A stretch of 47,677 nucleotides of DNA from an uncultured Bacteroidales bacterium (GTDB taxonomy: Bacteria > Bacteroidota > Bacteroidia > Bacteroidales > F082), in the NCBI GenBank assembly GCA_947302205.1, contig CAMYVD010000013.1, positions 1 to 47,677 on the forward strand, written 5' to 3'. The notes under the pieces are model-generated. The model was given only the letters and a program-made list of their open reading frames with translations. It was not told the origin of the DNA and made no database searches. The first letter of the stretch is position 1. Every line of letters begins with the position of its first letter. The position numbers and the translations under genes were made by a program. Below, piece after piece: positions 15,891 through 25,079 of the stretch.

Positions 15891-17181
15891 ATCTGTATCC
15901 GGAAACCTTTTCCATGACCACTGGTCCCCTCGCTTTCATAAACCTTATTCTCAACTGCTCCATCTCGGCGGGTTTGAAACGGATGATGCGTTTGTAGCCG
16001 ATGGTGGTCATCTCCTCATTGGTCTCAAGCGGGAGCCATTTGCCATTGCGGTAACGGTTGACAGTGAAGCGTTCCACGCGCTGGCCCAAGGCAATATCCT
16101 CCTGCAGAACAAGGCAACTCAATGTAGTAGGCTCATCAAAAGTGAAGATCATTTCTGAAGGGGTATCGTTACGTGTCACCTTGCAGCCTTTCAGAAGGTC
16201 ATGGGCGAATCGTTTTTCAATGGCTTGGTGCCATTCCACTGCCCGTAGCGAATCTTCCGAAGGAATCCTACCCTCTTTATTGACTGGGAAGTTCAGCAGC
16301 AGACTGGCGTTGCGGCCTGCGCTTTGGTAATAAATCTCAAGCAACTCTTGAAGCGATTTTGGTGATTCATTGTCATGGTAGAACCAACCGGGACGAATGG
16401 ACACATCCACTTCTGAAGGCAGCCATAGCTCATCGACGACGCTCCACTGGGTCTCATAAGCCCAGCCTTCTTCATTGCCGATCCAACGGATGGTAGGTAC
16501 CGTGCCGCCGAAGATCATGGCCTCAGGGCTGCGAGCCCAAACGATATCTCTCGCCTTTTCAAAATCATAATAGGTGTCGGCATCGATGGAACGGGTTTCG
16601 CAGGCGCCGCCATACCAACCATCGCCACCGTTGGCGCCATCGAACCAAAACTCAAAGAAAGGGCTGTAACGATCGGCCAGCTCTTGGATTTGTCGGTGAT
16701 ACATCTTGACATATTCATCCGTTCCGTAGGAGGCCTGATGACGGTCCCATGGCGACAGATAGAGTCCGAACTTCAGCCCATGCTTACGGCAAGCCTCACA
16801 CAACTCCCCCACCACATCGCCCTGTCCGTCCTGGTAAGGCGAGTTCTTGATGCAGTAATCCGTGGTCTCGGTAGGCCAGAGGCAGAAGCCGTCATGATGC
16901 TTTGCCGTAAAAATCACGCCCTGCATGCCGCAGGATTTCAAGGTCAGTACCCATTGCTCGCAATCCAACGCCGTGGGATTGAAAGTCGATGCGGGTGTAT
17001 CGCCATAGCCCCATTCCATATCATTAAAGGTGTTCAAGCCGAAATGAATGAAGGCGTAGGTCTCCAGTTCGTGCCAATCCAATTGTTCTTTGGTCGGGAC
17101 AGGATCGAGTGGAGCAGGTTGTTTTGTGCAGGCTGTTGCCACTAAGGCGATGACAAAAATGCTTAGGTATTTTTTCAACAT
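15889..17181 (-). CDS. Alpha-L-fucosidase, GH29 family lipoprotein
   Basis: 430 residues. The start at 17181 gives a lipoprotein signal, MLKKYLSIFVIALVATAC; the frame extends to 17205 without support. GH29 features: FIHFGLNTFND, AKHHDGFCLWPTETTDY, FGLYLSPWDRHQ, and EFWFDGANGG with the nucleophile Asp at about residue 181. PSEVDVSIRPGWFYH contains Glu257, the likely acid/base. The sequence resembles the GH29-B type, whose members prefer alpha-1,3/1,4-linked fucose; this is inference. It would act in the envelope, releasing fucose from oligosaccharides. It is divergent from a T9SS-galK gene run, which suggests a shared role in glycan use. Confidence 0.9.
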   Translation of the reverse strand: MLKKYLSIFVIALVATACTKQPAPLDPVPTKEQLDWHELETYAFIHFGLNTFNDMEWGYGDTPASTFNPTALDCEQWVLTLKSCGMQGVIFTAKHHDGFCLWPTETTDYCIKNSPYQDGQGDVVGELCEACRKHGLKFGLYLSPWDRHQASYGTDEYVKMYHRQIQELADRYSPFFEFWFDGANGGDGWYGGACETRSIDADTYYDFEKARDIVWARSPEAMIFGGTVPTIRWIGNEEGWAYETQWSVVDELWLPSEVDVSIRPGWFYHDNESPKSLQELLEIYYQSAGRNASLLLNFPVNKEGRIPSEDSLRAVEWHQAIEKRFAHDLLKGCKVTRNDTPSEMIFTFDEPTTLSCLVLQEDIALGQRVERFTVNRYRNGKWLPLETNEEMTTIGYKRIIRFKPAEMEQLRIRFMKARGPVVMEKVSGYR

Positions 17182-17222
17182 CAGGTATATTTTATGACTT
17201 GACAAATTTATGGTTTTTTTCC

Positions 17223-17230
17223 TATTTTTG
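17223..17230 (+). promoter_or_regulatory. -7 box for the T9SS-galK gene run
   Basis: TATTTTTG, 37 nt before the ATG at 17268, with CTTG (17198-17201) as a near-match -33 box 21 nt upstream. Confidence 0.6.
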
Positions 17231-17267
17231 TAGGTTAATTGAAATTTGAAATCAAATAAGCATACCG

Positions 17268-19751
17268 ATGAGAAAGATTTACTCTACCCTTTTAGCATTA
17301 GTCATCAGTACAATGACATTTGCTCAAGTCATCGTGAACGATGGATTTGAGACTGGTAACACCGTAGGTGCAACGCCCGTTGGCTGGATTTGCAACGACA
17401 ATGGCTGGAAAGCCGGCATCACCATCCCCGATGATAACGAAGCCCGTGGACGCAAGCCCCATACTGGCGACTGGTACATGTATGCCTCCTATAACACCGA
17501 TGTGTGGACTTACAAGGAAATCAATGCCACCGCTGGCAGTTACTATCGTGTTTCGTTCTGGTATTCCACCTGGCATGTGGACCACTTCAACCTGGAAGTC
17601 AAAGCCGGTGCGAATGCCAATCCTTCGGGCATGACGATCACCGTGATCCCTGATTTCATTATTGATAACGAAGAGTTCCAACAGGCATCGGCCGTGTTCC
17701 AAGCCACAAGCACAGGCAACTTCTATGTGGGCTTCCATAGCGTGGCCACCAACTCACCGTGGTATTTGTCTATCGACGATGTGGTCATCGAACAGACCGC
17801 ACAATACAACTTCAATTTGGAACAGCTTACCGCCGACACCTCAGTCTATTTCGGCGAATCGGCTTACCTACGCTTCCTCCTCAGCAACACTGGAGAGCAG
17901 CAGGATACCTACCAGTTCACCAGCACAGGTTCCTTGCCGATGGAGTTCTATCAAAACGGTTCACAAGTGTCCCAAGTCAGCTTGAACTATAACACCTCAG
18001 CGGAGTTGATCGCCAAAGTCACGCTGCCGATGGACCTGACCAACAACGAAACCCTGCACGCCACTTTCAACGTGACGTCATCGCATTCCGCCCCCACCCA
18101 GTCGGCCGACTACACCATCACCGCCTTGGAGCCTGTCCATACCTTCCCTATTAATGAAGGCTTTGAAAGCGAGACTTTCCCTCCAACGGGATGGCTGAAT
18201 GTCGCCACGAACGGCAACTACATTTTTGAACGCAAGACCTCCAACGACTGGCCGGCTTGCACACCTCACGACGAGAGCGCAGGAATGGCCCGTTTCTATT
18301 GCTACACCAGCCCAGCAGGCAGCTCCTGCAATTTGATTTCACCCAAGTTGCAACTCAATGCTACCGACAACGTGGTGCGTTACTGGATTTACCGTAACTA
18401 CAACAACAATATCATGGGTCCCGACCGGATCAACGTGTACTACTCCCCGACCACCAATACCGCTGATGGCACCCTGCTTGGCACCGTGCACCGCAACACC
18501 ATGCTTGAGCCTGTGGTTGGCGACCAAAGCGACTGGTACGAGTACAGCTATACTTTCAACAGCCCTGAAGGTTACGGATTCGTCATCATCGAGGCTGTCA
18601 GCGGCTACGGCTGGAACCTCTGCATCGACGACGTCTATATCAACGCTACGTCGGTTGATAATAACCCTCCTACTGTTGTCTCTTTGAAAGGCACCCAAAC
18701 CTGGGCTGATACCCAGATGAACCTGACCTTGAGAGTCTATGACGAGTCAAACGTGCCGAACCAGATGCAGGCCACTTATACAATTGACGGTCAGGCACAC
18801 GACATCACCTTTGTCAAATCGGCAAAGTCCAATTACGATTATACGGCAACCCTTCCGGCACAGCCTAACCACACTACCGCAAGCATCGTCTTCCATTTGG
18901 CTGACGACCTTGGTCATGCCGCTGATTCCGATCCATACGACTTGCATTGGGACTGGCAGGCTCCCATCCTTCTCGAAGGCTTTGAGGGAGAGCAGTTCCC
19001 TCCGGTGGGCTGGAGCATCGAATCGCTTATGATGAGCTGGTTCAGCTGGTACAGATTCAGATCGGAATATGCCACCAACTATTGGGGTGAAGAATATTAT
19101 GTGGTACCTCCACAAGGCGAACATATGGCAGGTGTTGAATGGGACGAATCGGAAGAATGGGGACCGCAGGACGAAAAGCTCATCACCCCGCTGTTGGCCA
19201 TCAACCGCCCAACGGTTCTTACCTTTGAGACCTTCTGCCAATACGGCATCGCTGATTACCAAGACCATTATAAGGTGGATGTCTTGAACACCAACACCGG
19301 CTCCTGGACCACCCTCTGGGACGCTGTAGACCAACCGGAATGGGTCAACCAGTTCCAAGAGCCCGTCCAACTCGACCTGTCGGCTTACCAAGGACAGAAC
19401 ATCAGGCTGAGATTCCGCGCCCATAACAACGGTAGCGATATCCTAACCTTTTCATGGTTCATTGATAATGTGAAGGTGGTTGCTACTGACACCATTACCC
19501 CTCAAGGCATCGGCGAGATAGACTTGAAAACCAGCGTCTATCCGAATCCCGTTGATGACTTGATGACCATCCACTCTGATGAAGACATGCAGCTGGTCAG
19601 TGTTTACAACATCCTTGGTGTCAAGGTGAAGGAAGTGGCTGTCAACCAGAAGGAAACCGTCATTGACCTAAAGCAGTTGCCTGCCGGTGCCTATATGGTT
19701 GAGATCGTGGCAGGTGAAAAGAAAAGTATGAAGACCATAATCAAGAAATAA
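17268..19751 (+). CDS. Secreted T9SS protein with choice-of-anchor J domains
   Basis: 827 residues with a signal peptide (MRKIYSTLLALVISTMTFAQ). Residues about 22-180 form a jelly-roll-like domain (NDGFETGN, ending YLSIDDVVIE). Choice-of-anchor J domains lie near 294-461 (NEGFESETFPPTGW, ending CIDDVYI) and 565-738 (LEGFEGEQFPPVGW, ending WFIDNVKVV). A type IX sorting domain covers about 745-827 (VYPNPVDDLMTI, VYNILGVKVKE, LPAGAYMVEI). These jelly-roll domains often bind carbohydrate or protein; no catalytic residues are recognised. Its stop is separated from the galK start by a single base, so the secreted protein and the galactose genes are probably co-transcribed. Confidence 0.82.
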   Translation: MRKIYSTLLALVISTMTFAQVIVNDGFETGNTVGATPVGWICNDNGWKAGITIPDDNEARGRKPHTGDWYMYASYNTDVWTYKEINATAGSYYRVSFWYSTWHVDHFNLEVKAGANANPSGMTITVIPDFIIDNEEFQQASAVFQATSTGNFYVGFHSVATNSPWYLSIDDVVIEQTAQYNFNLEQLTADTSVYFGESAYLRFLLSNTGEQQDTYQFTSTGSLPMEFYQNGSQVSQVSLNYNTSAELIAKVTLPMDLTNNETLHATFNVTSSHSAPTQSADYTITALEPVHTFPINEGFESETFPPTGWLNVATNGNYIFERKTSNDWPACTPHDESAGMARFYCYTSPAGSSCNLISPKLQLNATDNVVRYWIYRNYNNNIMGPDRINVYYSPTTNTADGTLLGTVHRNTMLEPVVGDQSDWYEYSYTFNSPEGYGFVIIEAVSGYGWNLCIDDVYINATSVDNNPPTVVSLKGTQTWADTQMNLTLRVYDESNVPNQMQATYTIDGQAHDITFVKSAKSNYDYTATLPAQPNHTTASIVFHLADDLGHAADSDPYDLHWDWQAPILLEGFEGEQFPPVGWSIESLMMSWFSWYRFRSEYATNYWGEEYYVVPPQGEHMAGVEWDESEEWGPQDEKLITPLLAINRPTVLTFETFCQYGIADYQDHYKVDVLNTNTGSWTTLWDAVDQPEWVNQFQEPVQLDLSAYQGQNIRLRFRAHNNGSDILTFSWFIDNVKVVATDTITPQGIGEIDLKTSVYPNPVDDLMTIHSDEDMQLVSVYNILGVKVKEVAVNQKETVIDLKQLPAGAYMVEIVAGEKKSMKTIIKK

Positions 19752-19752
19752 G

Positions 19753-20898
19753 ATGGATATACAGGCAATTCAAAACAAGTTCAACGCTTTGTTCGGCAAT
19801 GAATTTAGCGTGTACACCTCTCCCGGCCGCGTCAACTTGATCGGCGAACATACCGATTACAATGGCGGTTTCGTGTTTCCGGGAGCCATTGACAAAGGCA
19901 TCTTTGCCTGCATCCGTTTGAACGGCACCAAGACCGTGCGGGCATACTCCATGGACAAGGAGGAATACCTTGAGTTCGGACTTAATGAAGAGGATCTTCC
20001 ATTACAGCATTGGGCGAAATACCTCTTCGGCGTATGCCGTGAGATACAGAAACGGGGTTATGCCATCGGCGGCTTCGACACTGTGTTTGCAGGCGACGTT
20101 CCCTTTGGCGCTGGCATGTCATCGTCGGCTGCTCTTGAAAGTACCTATGGCTTTGCACTCAACGAGTTGTTCAATCTTGGCATTGACAAGTTCGAGTTGG
20201 CTCGTATCGGTCAGATGACCGAGCATCATTATGTGGGTGTGAACTGCGGCATCATGGACCAGTTCGCCTCCCTATTTGGCAAGGCCGGTAACCTGATGCG
20301 CCTCAACTGCGCCACCATGGAGTTCGAGTACTTCCCCTTCGATCCCAAAGGCTACAAGGTAGTGCTGCTGGACACTTTGGTGAAGCATAGTCTGGCATCC
20401 TCAGCCTACAACAAACGCCGTGCGTCGTGTGAGAACGCTTGTGCGCATATTGCCGCCAAGTATCCCGAGGTGAAATACCTCAGTGACGCCACTCAAGACA
20501 TGCTTGATGAAGTGCGTCCTGACATTTCAGGTGAGGACTATCTCCGCGCCTCCTACGTCATAGGCGAGAAGCAGCGTGTGCTCGACGTTTGTGACGCTTT
20601 GCAGAAAGGCGATTACGAGACCGTAGGCAAATGCATGTACGGCACCCATTTCGGCATGAGCAAGCTCTATGAGGTCAGTTGTGAGGAACTCGACTTCCTC
20701 AATGACATCGCCAAGGAATGCGGTGTAACCGGTTCCCGAGTGATGGGTGGCGGCTTTGGCGGCTGCACCATCAACCTTGTCAAGGAAGAGCTTTACGATG
20801 CCTTTATCAAAACCGCAAAAGAAAAGTTCAACGCCAAATTCGGGCATGAACCGAAAGTCTATGATGTGGTCATCTCTGATGGCGCACGCCGACTATAA
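19753..20898 (+). CDS. galK: Galactokinase
   Basis: It phosphorylates galactose to galactose-1-phosphate with ATP (GHMP kinase family) in the cytoplasm. The 381 residues are a normal length. The galactokinase signature is near the N-terminus (GRVNLIGEHTDYNGGF), then the phosphate-binding loop VPFGAGMSSSAALE, NCGIMDQFASLFG with the catalytic Asp, and the C-terminal GGGFGGCTINLV. Its start lies one base after the stop of the upstream T9SS gene. Downstream follow a nucleotidyltransferase and a sugar transporter; no galT or galE is in the window. Confidence 0.97.
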   Translation: MDIQAIQNKFNALFGNEFSVYTSPGRVNLIGEHTDYNGGFVFPGAIDKGIFACIRLNGTKTVRAYSMDKEEYLEFGLNEEDLPLQHWAKYLFGVCREIQKRGYAIGGFDTVFAGDVPFGAGMSSSAALESTYGFALNELFNLGIDKFELARIGQMTEHHYVGVNCGIMDQFASLFGKAGNLMRLNCATMEFEYFPFDPKGYKVVLLDTLVKHSLASSAYNKRRASCENACAHIAAKYPEVKYLSDATQDMLDEVRPDISGEDYLRASYVIGEKQRVLDVCDALQKGDYETVGKCMYGTHFGMSKLYEVSCEELDFLNDIAKECGVTGSRVMGGGFGGCTINLVKEELYDAFIKTAKEKFNAKFGHEPKVYDVVISDGARRL

Positions 20899-20936
20899 TT
20901 TTGAATCTTAAATTTTGAATTTTAAATATCGAATAA

Positions 20937-21842
20937 ATGAAACCAACCTTATTAGTTTTAGCCGCCGGAATGGGTTCACGTTATGGTGCCCTGAAGCAGA
21001 TGGACGGCGTAGGCCCCAACAACGAGGCCATTCTCGATTACTCAATCTATGATGCCAAGCGTGCCGGTTTCGGCAAGGTGGTCTTCGTGATTCGCGAAGA
21101 TTTCGCTGAGGCTTTCAAGAAAGTCAACAATGCGGAGAAGTTTGGCATTCCCGTAGAATATGTGTATCAATCGCTTGATAAATTGCCGGCTGGATTCAGC
21201 GTTCCTGAAGGCCGTGTGAAGCCTTGGGGTACCTGCCATGCTGTTCTGATGGCCAAGGACGTGATCCACGAGCCGTTTGCCGCCATCAATGCGGATGATT
21301 TCTATGGCAAGGAAGCCTATGAAGTGTTGGCCAAATACCTCATGGAATGTGAAGGCAAGAAAGGCGCCTACAGCATGGTCGCCTACAAGTTGCGCAACAC
21401 CATGTCGGAGTTCGGCACCGTGAGCCGTGGCATCTGCACCGCTGACGCTGAGGGTCATCTCCAGACCATCGTTGAGCGCACGGCTATCGGCCACACCCCA
21501 GAGGGGGGCGCGGCTTACACCGACGAGACAGGTAGCCATCCATTGGATATGGAATCCTTGGTTTCCATGAACTTCTTCGGCTTCACCCCCGACTTCTTCG
21601 AGTATTCCGAGAAGGGTTTCGTGGAGTTCCTGAAAGGTCCTGCCCAAACCAACATCAAGGCTGAGTTCTTCATCCCTTTGATGGTCAACCAAAGCATCAA
21701 CGACGGCACCGCCAAGCTGAAGGTGCTGTCGAGTAACGCCTCTTGGTTCGGTGTCACTTATAAAGAGGACAAACCCGACGTAATGCGCAAGATCAAGGAA
21801 TTAATTGAAAAAGGGATCTATCCCAACGATCTTTGGAAATAA
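20937..21842 (+). CDS. Sugar-1-phosphate nucleotidyltransferase
   Basis: A 301-residue protein with a nucleotidyltransferase fold: LVLAAGMGSRYGALKQMDG at the N-terminus (nucleotide-binding loop with G-x-G-x-R and Lys) and AINADDFYGKEAYEVL (metal-binding Asp pair). The family transfers NMP from NTP onto a sugar-1-phosphate. Its place directly after galK, without a galT nearby, suggests it converts galactose-1-phosphate (or glucose-1-phosphate) to the UDP-sugar, replacing GalT; this is inference. The 38-bp gap to galK is AT-rich and the next gene follows after 7 bp. Confidence 0.8.
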   Translation: MKPTLLVLAAGMGSRYGALKQMDGVGPNNEAILDYSIYDAKRAGFGKVVFVIREDFAEAFKKVNNAEKFGIPVEYVYQSLDKLPAGFSVPEGRVKPWGTCHAVLMAKDVIHEPFAAINADDFYGKEAYEVLAKYLMECEGKKGAYSMVAYKLRNTMSEFGTVSRGICTADAEGHLQTIVERTAIGHTPEGGAAYTDETGSHPLDMESLVSMNFFGFTPDFFEYSEKGFVEFLKGPAQTNIKAEFFIPLMVNQSINDGTAKLKVLSSNASWFGVTYKEDKPDVMRKIKELIEKGIYPNDLWK

Positions 21843-21849
21843 TAATAAT

Positions 21850-23139
21850 ATGAGTACTAAAACAAAACAATGGGGTGCCATCATCGTGATGATCGCCCTG
21901 TTCGCCATGATCGCCTTCGTGACCAACCTTTGCTCACCCATGGCAGTCATCGTGAAAAACCAATTCGGTGCGAGCAACTTCCTCTCGCAGATCGGCAACT
22001 ACGGCAACTTCATCGCTTACTTGGTGATGGGAATTCCTTCGGGTATGCTGATCAAACGCTTCGGCTATAAGAAGACCTCTTTGATTGCCCTTGCCGTAGG
22101 TATCATCGGCATCTTGGTGCAATGGGCCAGTGGCAAATACGGCTTCGGTGTTTACCTCATCGGTGCTTTCATCGCCGGCTTCTGCATGTGCATGCTGAAC
22201 ACCGTCGTCAACCCAATGTTGAACCTCCTTGGTGGTGGCGGCAACAAAGGCAACCAACTCATCCAGATCGGCGGCGTTTTCAACTCGGCAGCCGCTGTGG
22301 CAGTATACATCCTCATGGGTGCTCTTATTGGTGAGGCTACCAAGGCCAAGATTTCCGATGCCACCCCTGCCCTGCTGATCGCCCTGGCCATCTTTGTCAT
22401 CGGCTTCATCGTCATCCTCTTCACCAAGATTGAGGAACCGCAACAGCCTGTGGAGGAGAAATCGGAAGTCAAGGACCAATACAGCGCCTTCTCTTTCCGT
22501 CACTTCAAGCTCGGTATTCTGGCCATCTTCCTGTATGGCGGCATCGAAGTGGGTACGCCTACCTATATCCTGCAATACCTGACCTCGCAGCCTGATGCTG
22601 CTACACCTGGCATCGGCATGAGTGGCACCATCGCTGGCCTCATCGTGGCCGTCTATTGGCTGATGATGCTCATCGGTCGTTTTGTTGGTGGCGCCATCGG
22701 CGGCAAGGTGTCTTCGAAAGCAATGGTGACTACAGTTTCCATTGCTGCTATCGCATTGGTCTTGTTTGGCATGCTTGCCCCGCAAAGCTGGTTGGTCAAC
22801 GTGCCGGGCATCGACTGGGCTAACCTGAAAGTCATTTGGGCAGAAGTTCCTGTGGGCATCTTCGCCTTCATCCTTGTGGGTCTTTGCACTTCTGTTATGT
22901 GGGGTGCCATCTTCAATCTCGCCACTGAAGGCCTTGGCAAGTATACGGCCATCGCCTCGGGTGCCTTTATGACGATGGTATTCGGCTTCGCCATCATGGT
23001 GGGTCTGCAAGGCCTTGTCGCTGACTGGACGGGCAGCTACATGACCAGTTACATTGTCGTGCTGTTCTGCGCCGCCTATATCCTGTTCTATGCCCTCGTG
23101 GGTTCGAAGAACGTCAATAAAGATATCAAGGTTGATTAA
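21850..23139 (+). CDS. Sugar:proton symporter, FHS-type MFS transporter (glucose/galactose or fucose)
   Basis: 429 residues with about twelve hydrophobic segments. The start at 21850 (MSTKTKQWG) was chosen because the in-frame extension to 21805 overlaps the end of the previous gene. Features of the fucose/glucose-galactose (FucP/GluP) family are GIPSGMLIKRFGYKKTS after the second helix, NTVVNPMLNLLGGGGNKG and LIQIGGVFNSAAA. The position after galK favours galactose/glucose as substrate, but a GH29 fucosidase is close by, so fucose is an alternative. It is the last gene of the T9SS-galK run. Confidence 0.85.
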   Translation: MSTKTKQWGAIIVMIALFAMIAFVTNLCSPMAVIVKNQFGASNFLSQIGNYGNFIAYLVMGIPSGMLIKRFGYKKTSLIALAVGIIGILVQWASGKYGFGVYLIGAFIAGFCMCMLNTVVNPMLNLLGGGGNKGNQLIQIGGVFNSAAAVAVYILMGALIGEATKAKISDATPALLIALAIFVIGFIVILFTKIEEPQQPVEEKSEVKDQYSAFSFRHFKLGILAIFLYGGIEVGTPTYILQYLTSQPDAATPGIGMSGTIAGLIVAVYWLMMLIGRFVGGAIGGKVSSKAMVTTVSIAAIALVLFGMLAPQSWLVNVPGIDWANLKVIWAEVPVGIFAFILVGLCTSVMWGAIFNLATEGLGKYTAIASGAFMTMVFGFAIMVGLQGLVADWTGSYMTSYIVVLFCAAYILFYALVGSKNVNKDIKVD

Positions 23140-23144
23140 TAATC

Positions 23145-23213
23145 GTAAAGTACCCCAACGGCACTACATAACTCCTTTCAGGAGTTAAGAATGTGCCTTT
23201 TGGGGTACTTTAC
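23145..23213. terminator. Long nested hairpin between convergent genes
   Basis: GTAAAGTACCCCAA (23145-23158) pairs perfectly with TTGGGGTACTTTAC (23200-23213). Inside are GGCAC/GTGCC and AACTCCT/AGGAGTT arms, giving one long nested stem. It has no T-run afterwards, so it may be a bidirectional terminator, an mRNA-stabilising end or a repeat element. Confidence 0.6.
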
Positions 23214-23223
23214 TTATATTAGG

Positions 23224-24690
23224 TTACTTTGCTTTGCGAACTGGATCACAGGTTAATCCAACCCCCAGCTTATTGAAGATCTTGCGGTCAACCTCGCTGA
23301 GCATCACGGTGGAATGAACCTGACAACCGACAAACTGCGGGAGAACTTCCAAAGCTTTCCTGCAGTTTTCGTTTTCGGGACTGAGCACTGAGAGGGCAAT
23401 CAGCACCTCATCGGTATGCAACCTTGGATTGTTACCACGAAGGTAGTCCACTTTGGTCTTTTGGATCGGCTCAATCATGTATTGCGGGATCAGTTTGAGG
23501 TCGTGCTCGATACCGGCCAGATGTTTGGTGGCATTGAGGATCAAGGCGGCACTAGGGCCTAGCAGGGCGCTGGTCTCAGCGGTGATGATGGTGCCGTCGG
23601 CCAATTCGATGGCGGCACAGTCTACTCCACTGCGCTCCTTGCGCTCTCTGGCAGCCACCACGGGCTTGCGATCTTCGACAGTGATTTTGGCCTGGTTGAG
23701 CAGCATGGAAATCTTGTTGACTTCGTTTTCGTTGCAGCCCCCCTCGGCCATGATATTCAAGGCGGTGAAGTAACGGCGGATGATCTCATCCTTGGCGGCC
23801 TTGCAACACACTTCGTCGTCGCTGATGCAGAAACCGACCATGTTGACACCCATGTCGGTGGGCGACTTGTACGGACACTTGCCGTAAATGCCTTCAAACA
23901 GGGCATTCAGCACGGGGAAGATCTCAATGTCGCGGTTATAGTTGATGGCAATCTTGCCATAGGCATCCAAATGGAACGGGTCAATCATGTTCACATCGTT
24001 TAGGTCGGCGGTAGCTGCCTCGTATGCCATGTTGACGGGGTGCTTCAACGGAAGACTCCACACAGGGAAGGTCTCAAACTTGGCGTAACCGGCGTTGATG
24101 CCACGTTTCTGCTCGTTGTAGAGTTGGCTGAGGCACACCGCCATTTTGCCGCTGCCCGGGCCTGGTGCCGTGACAATGACCAACGGGCGTGTGGTCTCCA
24201 CATACTCGTTCTTTCCGAAACCCTCGTCGGAGTCGATGAGAGCCACGTTGTGAGGATAGCCGTCAATCAGGTAATGATAATATGCTTTGATGCCTAAATG
24301 CTCCAAGCGGTTGTGGAAAGCGGAAGCGCTGCTCTGACCATTGTAATGGGTGATGACCACGCTGCTTACCAAGAAACCACGTTTCATGAACTCGTTGCGA
24401 AGGCGAAGCACATCCACATCGTAGGTGATGCCCAAGTCACTACGCATCTTGTTCTTCTCAATGTCGGAAGCACTGATCACGATGACGATCTCGGCGCTGT
24501 CGCTGAGGTTTTGGAGCATGCGCAGCTTGCTGTCGGGTTGGAAGCCGGGCAGTACGCGACTGGCATGATGGTCATCGAAGAGCTTCCCTCCCAGTTCAAG
24601 GTAAAGCTTGTTGCCGAACTCGGCGATACGCTCGCGGATATGCTCGGACTGGATCTTTAGGTATTTCTCGTTGTCAAAGCCGTATTTCAT
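23224..24690 (-). CDS. DUF1846 domain-containing protein
   Basis: A 488-residue soluble protein that matches the DUF1846 family throughout (starts MKYGFDNEKYLKIQSEHI). Visible features are FDDHHASRVLPGF, VIVISASDIEKNKMRSDLG, a glycine-rich loop TAPGPGSGKMAVCLSQLY resembling a P-loop, and near the C-terminus LRGNNPRLHTDEVLIAL. The family has been crystallised, but to my knowledge its reaction is not established; the loop suggests nucleotide or phosphate binding. It follows a small lipoprotein gene by 7 bp and is probably co-transcribed with it. Confidence 0.85.
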   Translation of the reverse strand: MKYGFDNEKYLKIQSEHIRERIAEFGNKLYLELGGKLFDDHHASRVLPGFQPDSKLRMLQNLSDSAEIVIVISASDIEKNKMRSDLGITYDVDVLRLRNEFMKRGFLVSSVVITHYNGQSSASAFHNRLEHLGIKAYYHYLIDGYPHNVALIDSDEGFGKNEYVETTRPLVIVTAPGPGSGKMAVCLSQLYNEQKRGINAGYAKFETFPVWSLPLKHPVNMAYEAATADLNDVNMIDPFHLDAYGKIAINYNRDIEIFPVLNALFEGIYGKCPYKSPTDMGVNMVGFCISDDEVCCKAAKDEIIRRYFTALNIMAEGGCNENEVNKISMLLNQAKITVEDRKPVVAARERKERSGVDCAAIELADGTIITAETSALLGPSAALILNATKHLAGIEHDLKLIPQYMIEPIQKTKVDYLRGNNPRLHTDEVLIALSVLSPENENCRKALEVLPQFVGCQVHSTVMLSEVDRKIFNKLGVGLTCDPVRKAK

Positions 24691-24697
24691 GACGAAA

Positions 24698-25030
24698 TCA
24701 ATGCTTGTTTGATGTTTTCTTGTTGAACAACTCAGTGAGCCAGCTGCTGTCGTACTTCGGACTGACCTCCCGGCAGGTCACTTGTCCCCATCCCACAATT
24801 TCCTTGGCCTTGTCGTTGCAGGTGCCGCTCTCAATGATGTATACGTTGTATGAGGCATCCAACGAATCGATGGCGGAAGCCGTCAGCTGAGTGAGATCAG
24901 GGGGGTCTTCGCCCAAAGGAATGTCTTCGCCGTTGACGTAGGCGTAACATTGGCAGTATCTATGCTTATGGCATGAAGTGAAGCCTACCAATACTAAGGC
25001 TGTCAATGCAATAAACAACAACTTTTTCAT
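24698..25030 (-). CDS. Small Cys-containing lipoprotein of unknown function
   Basis: 110 residues. MKKLLFIALTALVLVGFTSC is a lipoprotein signal with the lipobox Cys, followed by HKHRYCQCYAYVNGED. Four further Cys (in YCQC, GTCND and VTCRE) could form disulfides in the periplasm. The start at 25030 is set by the promoter just upstream; the frame extension to 25051 runs into the promoter. No family is recognised. It precedes the DUF1846 gene by 7 bp. Confidence 0.65.
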   Translation of the reverse strand: MKKLLFIALTALVLVGFTSCHKHRYCQCYAYVNGEDIPLGEDPPDLTQLTASAIDSLDASYNVYIIESGTCNDKAKEIVGWGQVTCREVSPKYDSSWLTELFNKKTSNKH

Positions 25031-25048
25031 CTCTAATATTTTTTTTTG

Positions 25049-25079
25049 CAAAAATAAACAAAATCAGTTCAATAACAAA
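25049..25079 (-). promoter_or_regulatory. Full -33/-7 promoter for the lipoprotein-DUF1846 pair
   Basis: On the minus strand TTTG (25079-25076), 19 nt, then TATTTTTG (25056-25049), matching both Bacteroidota elements at ideal spacing. The -7 box ends 18 nt before the ATG at 25030. The -33 box adjoins the smpB stop codon. Confidence 0.7.

Noticed and set aside
21934..23010. 358-residue minus-strand open frame opposite the sugar transporter
   Set aside because: Its His/Asp-rich composition is the shadow of a hydrophobic membrane protein on the other strand.
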